DNA from: Brachionus koreanus
Taxonomy: Eukaryota; Rotifera; Eurotatoria; Ploima; Brachionidae
DNA length: 64,000 nt
Reading direction: 5' to 3'
NCBI GenBank assembly: GCA_016987375.1
Contig: PJRA01000506.1
Coordinates: 870,778-934,777, forward strand
This document shows, piece after piece, positions 60,901 to 64,000 of the stretch. The notes below the pieces were generated by a model that saw only the letters and a program-made list of their open reading frames with translations, was not told where the DNA came from and ran no database searches. Within the stretch, counting starts at the first letter, position 1, and the number at the start of each line of letters is the position of its first letter. A program made the translations under genes and the position numbers.

Positions 60901-62289
60901 CCTTTTTACCAATATAAAAATCAAATACGTTGCGTTCTATTTTTTAAAGAAAAAAAATTAAATTATCACATCATGAATTGAACGAATAAGTGTTATTATC
61001 CGAAATAATTATTTTAATTGGTAAAAATAATAAAATTAATTGAATTTGTTGAATTAATTGAATTTTTTTTTAGTTATTTATTCTAGAATTATTTTTTCTA
61101 TTTGAAATAAATTTAATAATTTATTTAATTTTAAAATTAGCAAAATGGTTTTTTTAACACTAGAAAGCCCGTCTGATTTTTCATGATGAAAATTTAAAAC
61201 AAAGTTATTAAGATAAATTGAAAATTTTCTTTGAGAATTTATTCATTTTCTAAAAAATTAAAATTAAAATTTTTAGTTTATAGAAGTAATTTTTTAAAAT
61301 TTTATTTATATGTGATAAAATTAAAGTTTCAATTTTTCAAAAAGGGGCCCTAAAAAACCCTCGGACTTTCTAGTGTTAACGAGGTAAATTTAGAAAACAA
61401 ATTTAAAAAATCTTACTTTATTTTCAATGTAAATTTTTTCTACCAATGTTAAATTGTTTATCGCTAAATCGTCTACTTCGTTTTTGTTGAACTTTTCATG
61501 CTCGATTTCAAGTTGTTTTCGTTTGAGCAAATCGTACTGATATTGAGTACTGGCAATATCTTTATCGACACGTTCGATGTCATGCATTAATTTTTCTTTG
61601 AACTCTTGCAAATTTGAATTTTCTTTTTGATCCTCTGGTGTAGGCGATATGGCCTCGACTTGGGGTATATAGCAGCTTGCTTGACTTTGTCCGCTATTTT
61701 TAGAAAGCATTTGAGGCGGACCCGATGACGATTGACTTACAGAAGACAAGACAGGCTGAGGTGTATTGACTTGCTCTTTTTTTGGAGTTTCACTTTTAGA
61801 CAAAAATTGCTGCAATTGTTGTTGTATGATCTGAGTATAGTGAGGATGACTTGTATTAATTCCCATAGACGAAAGAGAAGAAATAACTGCTGCAATAGTA
61901 GATGGGCTGAAATTCAAAAGTTGCTGTGGCAGCTCTTGAGGAGGCCCCGGCGCCGGTCCCGGTCGACGGGGGTTTCCTCTATACTGGTTTAGATAAGAAT
62001 TTGTTGCAGCTATGGTGGCAGCTTTTGCAGCTTCTGTAGAATTGTACATCTGTGATTGGTTTTGGCTAGCTAAAGCCGATGCGATTGCCGCAGCAGCTGC
62101 ACTCTGACCCTGGGAAGTGAACCTTGGTTCAGTGCTGGCTTGCAACAGTGAGGGCTTTCGACCTGATTGAATAAACATTTGATCGTGAGATTGATACATC
62201 GAGTTATTCAACGTGCGCTGAATATGTTCGTTTAGGGATGGAGTCGGAGACGGTTTATGTGAGGGTGGATTTGTACTTGGACGAGACAT
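51926..62289 (-). CDS. NCOR: Nuclear receptor corepressor, NCoR/SMRT family
   Basis: Scaffold that links unliganded nuclear receptors to the HDAC3-TBL1-GPS2 complex in the nucleus. Exons in gene order, 62289-61417, 59934-59771, 58098-57224, 55188-51926, join in phase to 1724 residues. Gln/Ala-rich N terminus; coiled coil from about 230 (KEKLMHDIERVDKDIAS) for TBL1/GPS2 contact; LVEKIYIENK-KKAEESHRKIL across the first intron; deacetylase-activating region PFYHEFSD ... DAVMKKRLIQYFKRQ; REFYEKIFPELRKQREERE; SANT1 about 496-543 (VFWNEREKEIFLEKML ... IEYYYLTKKKVNYK). The typical SANT2 is absent; instead residues 728-796 carry CISC ... CLEC. The huge last exon encodes a low-complexity tail with poly-Gln and poly-Ala runs and two CoRNR-like boxes, IESIIESEL (~53618-53644) and LTAAQIASIIQAA (~52758-52796). 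Introns of 2.0, 1.7 and 1.5 kb are long for this window. Confidence 0.95.
60346..60361. repeat. Short (CA)n microsatellite in NCoR intron 1
   Basis: Eight AC/CA units followed by a small aaagcc-ttta-gggcttt hairpin. Confidence 0.85.
61158..61375. mobile_element. piggyBac-like MITE flanked by TTAA
   Basis: TTAA at 61154-61157 is followed by cactagaaagcccg; the other end reads cggactttctagtg followed by TTAA at 61376-61379. The ends are inverted repeats with one mismatch over 14 nt. TTAA target duplication plus an end of the form C(A/C)CTAGAAAG is the piggyBac signature (family knowledge). The 218-nt interior is A+T-rich and non-coding, so this is a non-autonomous copy, 41 nt from the 5' splice site of NCoR exon 1. 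Confidence 0.88.
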
Positions 62290-64000
62290 TGTACTAATAT
62301 AGTTTACTCAAAAACTTGGAATATTATAAAATGTCTAAGTGTTACTCGTTTAACATTTAATCTAAAATAAATCAGAAATAATCATGTTTAATTTTTATCT
62401 TACGTTAACGACTAATTTTCTTGATCTAGTTTAAATAAAGCTCAAAATAAAAAATTAAAACATTCAAAGTTTTTATATCAGTATGGTGTATGAAATTGCC
62501 GACTTGTTTGCCTGCAAAAAAATTTTGATTTTGGTTTATTTTAAGCCAAGCTGTTTATCATAATTTATGTGGGAATGCAAACTTTCGTTGCTTCAAACGT
62601 CGTTACAAGCGTCGACTAAAACATCGATCAATAACATGGTATGCATAATTCTTAAGTTGATTATAATGGTAATTTTGCAAAAATTAATTTACAATAGTTC
62701 TGCCTTGCAGTGAACACGAGATTTTGTTTCAATTAAGGAGAAAGATAATAAAAAAAATCTCATTTTATTGTCTTTCGTCATTTTAACCTGAATTGGTATG
62801 CTGAAAAATTAGCAAAAAATCACAGACACACAGACACACACACTATTTTAATGTTAATGTGTTTTATTAAAATTAGACTGGCACGAATTTTAATTTGAAA
62901 AAAAAAATATACTTAAAAATTTTTTTGAAATATTTTCCTCTTTATTTTAAAAAAGAATTAAAATTCTTCAGGAAAAAATGTAACTTTTTGGAAATTATCT
63001 TATTTTTTAAATAAGGAAAATTGCTTCTAATTTAATTAAAAATAAATGTTTGCCAACAAAAATTCAAATTGCTTATTTTAATTAATCAAAAAAAAATTAA
63101 AAAAAAAACCCTATAAAAATTGACTATTATTTGATTGACCATTGAAGTCATTTCTTATTTATTAACCTAAAAGCATTATTTTATCTAGTAAATATTATTA
63201 TTTACAATTTTCGGACTTAAATCAAGCTTTTAAATATTGAGAACAATCACCACGGACAATTTTCAGCTTAGTCATGCTTTTTGTCGGCCATTAAATCTCA
63301 TTTTTATTAAGCCTTAATCATACAAGTTTTTACTCTCATTTATAGTAAGGTTTATTTTTAATTTTTATAATTATAATTGAAACTTTAAAAAAAATTGGAA
63401 AAATTTTATTAATGCAATAATATTGATCTCTATAATCACATATTTACTTTTTATTTGAACATTTTTTTTGCTTTCACTAAATTGAAAAAAAAATTTAGAA
63501 AATTCAATTAGTTAATTTTTATGCAATTATTTAGATAAAAATATTGCACTTTATCAAATATAATAGATATTTAAAATTTTTAAAAATTAAAGCTAATTTA
63601 ATTACATATTATTGAAACTGCAATTGTAAATTTTAAATATATGTTTTATCTTATCAATTAAAAGAATAAAAATAAAATAAGAAAACTAGTTAATTATGCT
63701 AAATTTTTGTTTTGAATTTATAACGAAAGTTAAATTTTTATTTTAATTCTACACGACAAAAGAAACGTAATTTTTTTATAAATGATCTAAATAAAATTAA
63801 TAAAAGCTTCTAAATAATTCCAGCAATCAGTAAAATATACACAATCAAAAGAAAGTAATATTTTTCACACTGTGTTTAATAGCAGATAATACCTTTGAAA
63901 AAAAAGTCTATGACTCATTTAATATTTATCTCTTAAATGCTTCCTATGACCTTTTTTTTTATCTTATAAATCTTCCTTTGACCCTATCAAATTTTGTATT
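62290..64000. other. Upstream region of the NCoR gene
   Basis: 5' flank and probably 5' UTR and promoter of the corepressor. Apart from the CA-rich microsatellite at 62821-62843 I see no gene or RNA structure up to the window end. Confidence 0.55.
62821..62843. repeat. Imperfect (CA)n microsatellite
   Basis: cacagacacacagacacaca type tract, 23 nt, upstream of the NCoR start codon. Confidence 0.85.

Noticed and set aside
1..64000. CRISPR arrays, bacterial operons, rRNA or tRNA genes
   Set aside because: None seen; spliced animal genes throughout.

Overview
The window is nuclear DNA of a small-genome animal. Evidence: very A+T-rich sequence, protein genes split by many GT-AG introns mostly about 45-60 nt long, and purely metazoan gene families (NCoR/SMRT corepressor, kainate-type glutamate receptors, bHLH-PAS, tyrosylprotein-sulfotransferase-like, collagen galactosyltransferase). 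A spiralian such as a monogonont rotifer fits the base composition and intron size, but that is a guess. I assembled gene models by hand from splice sites, reading phase and recalled family sequences; phases close for every joined model, but nothing was aligned by computer.

Layout: 0.9-1.6 kb calcineurin B (-); 4.1-6.7 kb bHLH-PAS factor of the trachealess/NPAS1/NPAS3 type (-), head to head with a SPATA7 homologue at 7.4-9.7 kb (+); a small orphan ORF at 12.1 kb; about 6 kb with no clear gene; an EF-hand protein phosphatase PPEF/rdgC at 18.5-22.0 kb (+); two tandem kainate-type ionotropic glutamate receptors, A at 23.8-29.6 kb and B at 33.9-38.6 kb (+). The rest is on the minus strand: two calcineurin-B-homologous (CHP) paralogues (39.3 and 42.0 kb), a 5'-truncated LINE with a palindromic element nested in it and an assembly gap at the palindrome centre (43.4-44.6 kb), a single-exon TPST-like sulfotransferase (45.6 kb), a collagen galactosyltransferase (47.2-49.6 kb) and a 1724-residue NCoR/SMRT-type corepressor (51.9-62.3 kb).

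The most interesting locus is the glutamate-receptor pair. Receptor A carries two adjacent 218-nt exons of equal phase, each encoding the end of the pore loop, the M3 gate helix and the start of the second ligand-binding segment; both cannot be included in frame, so they look mutually exclusive. A also has two phase-compatible terminal exons giving different cytoplasmic tails. Receptor B has the same region fused in one long exon that resembles the second A cassette plus the second A tail, has lysine at the pore Q/R site, and shares a 168-nt tract with A that differs at one base, a sign of recent gene conversion.

Calcium signalling is over-represented (calcineurin B, PPEF, two CHPs, glutamate receptors), and two genes tied to photoreceptors or sensory cilia in other animals (SPATA7, PPEF/rdgC) lie within 10 kb of each other; both may be coincidence. 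Mobile DNA is modest: decayed RTE-like reverse-transcriptase pieces near the receptors, one CR1/Jockey-like LINE, one piggyBac-like MITE in an NCoR intron, and one foldback element.
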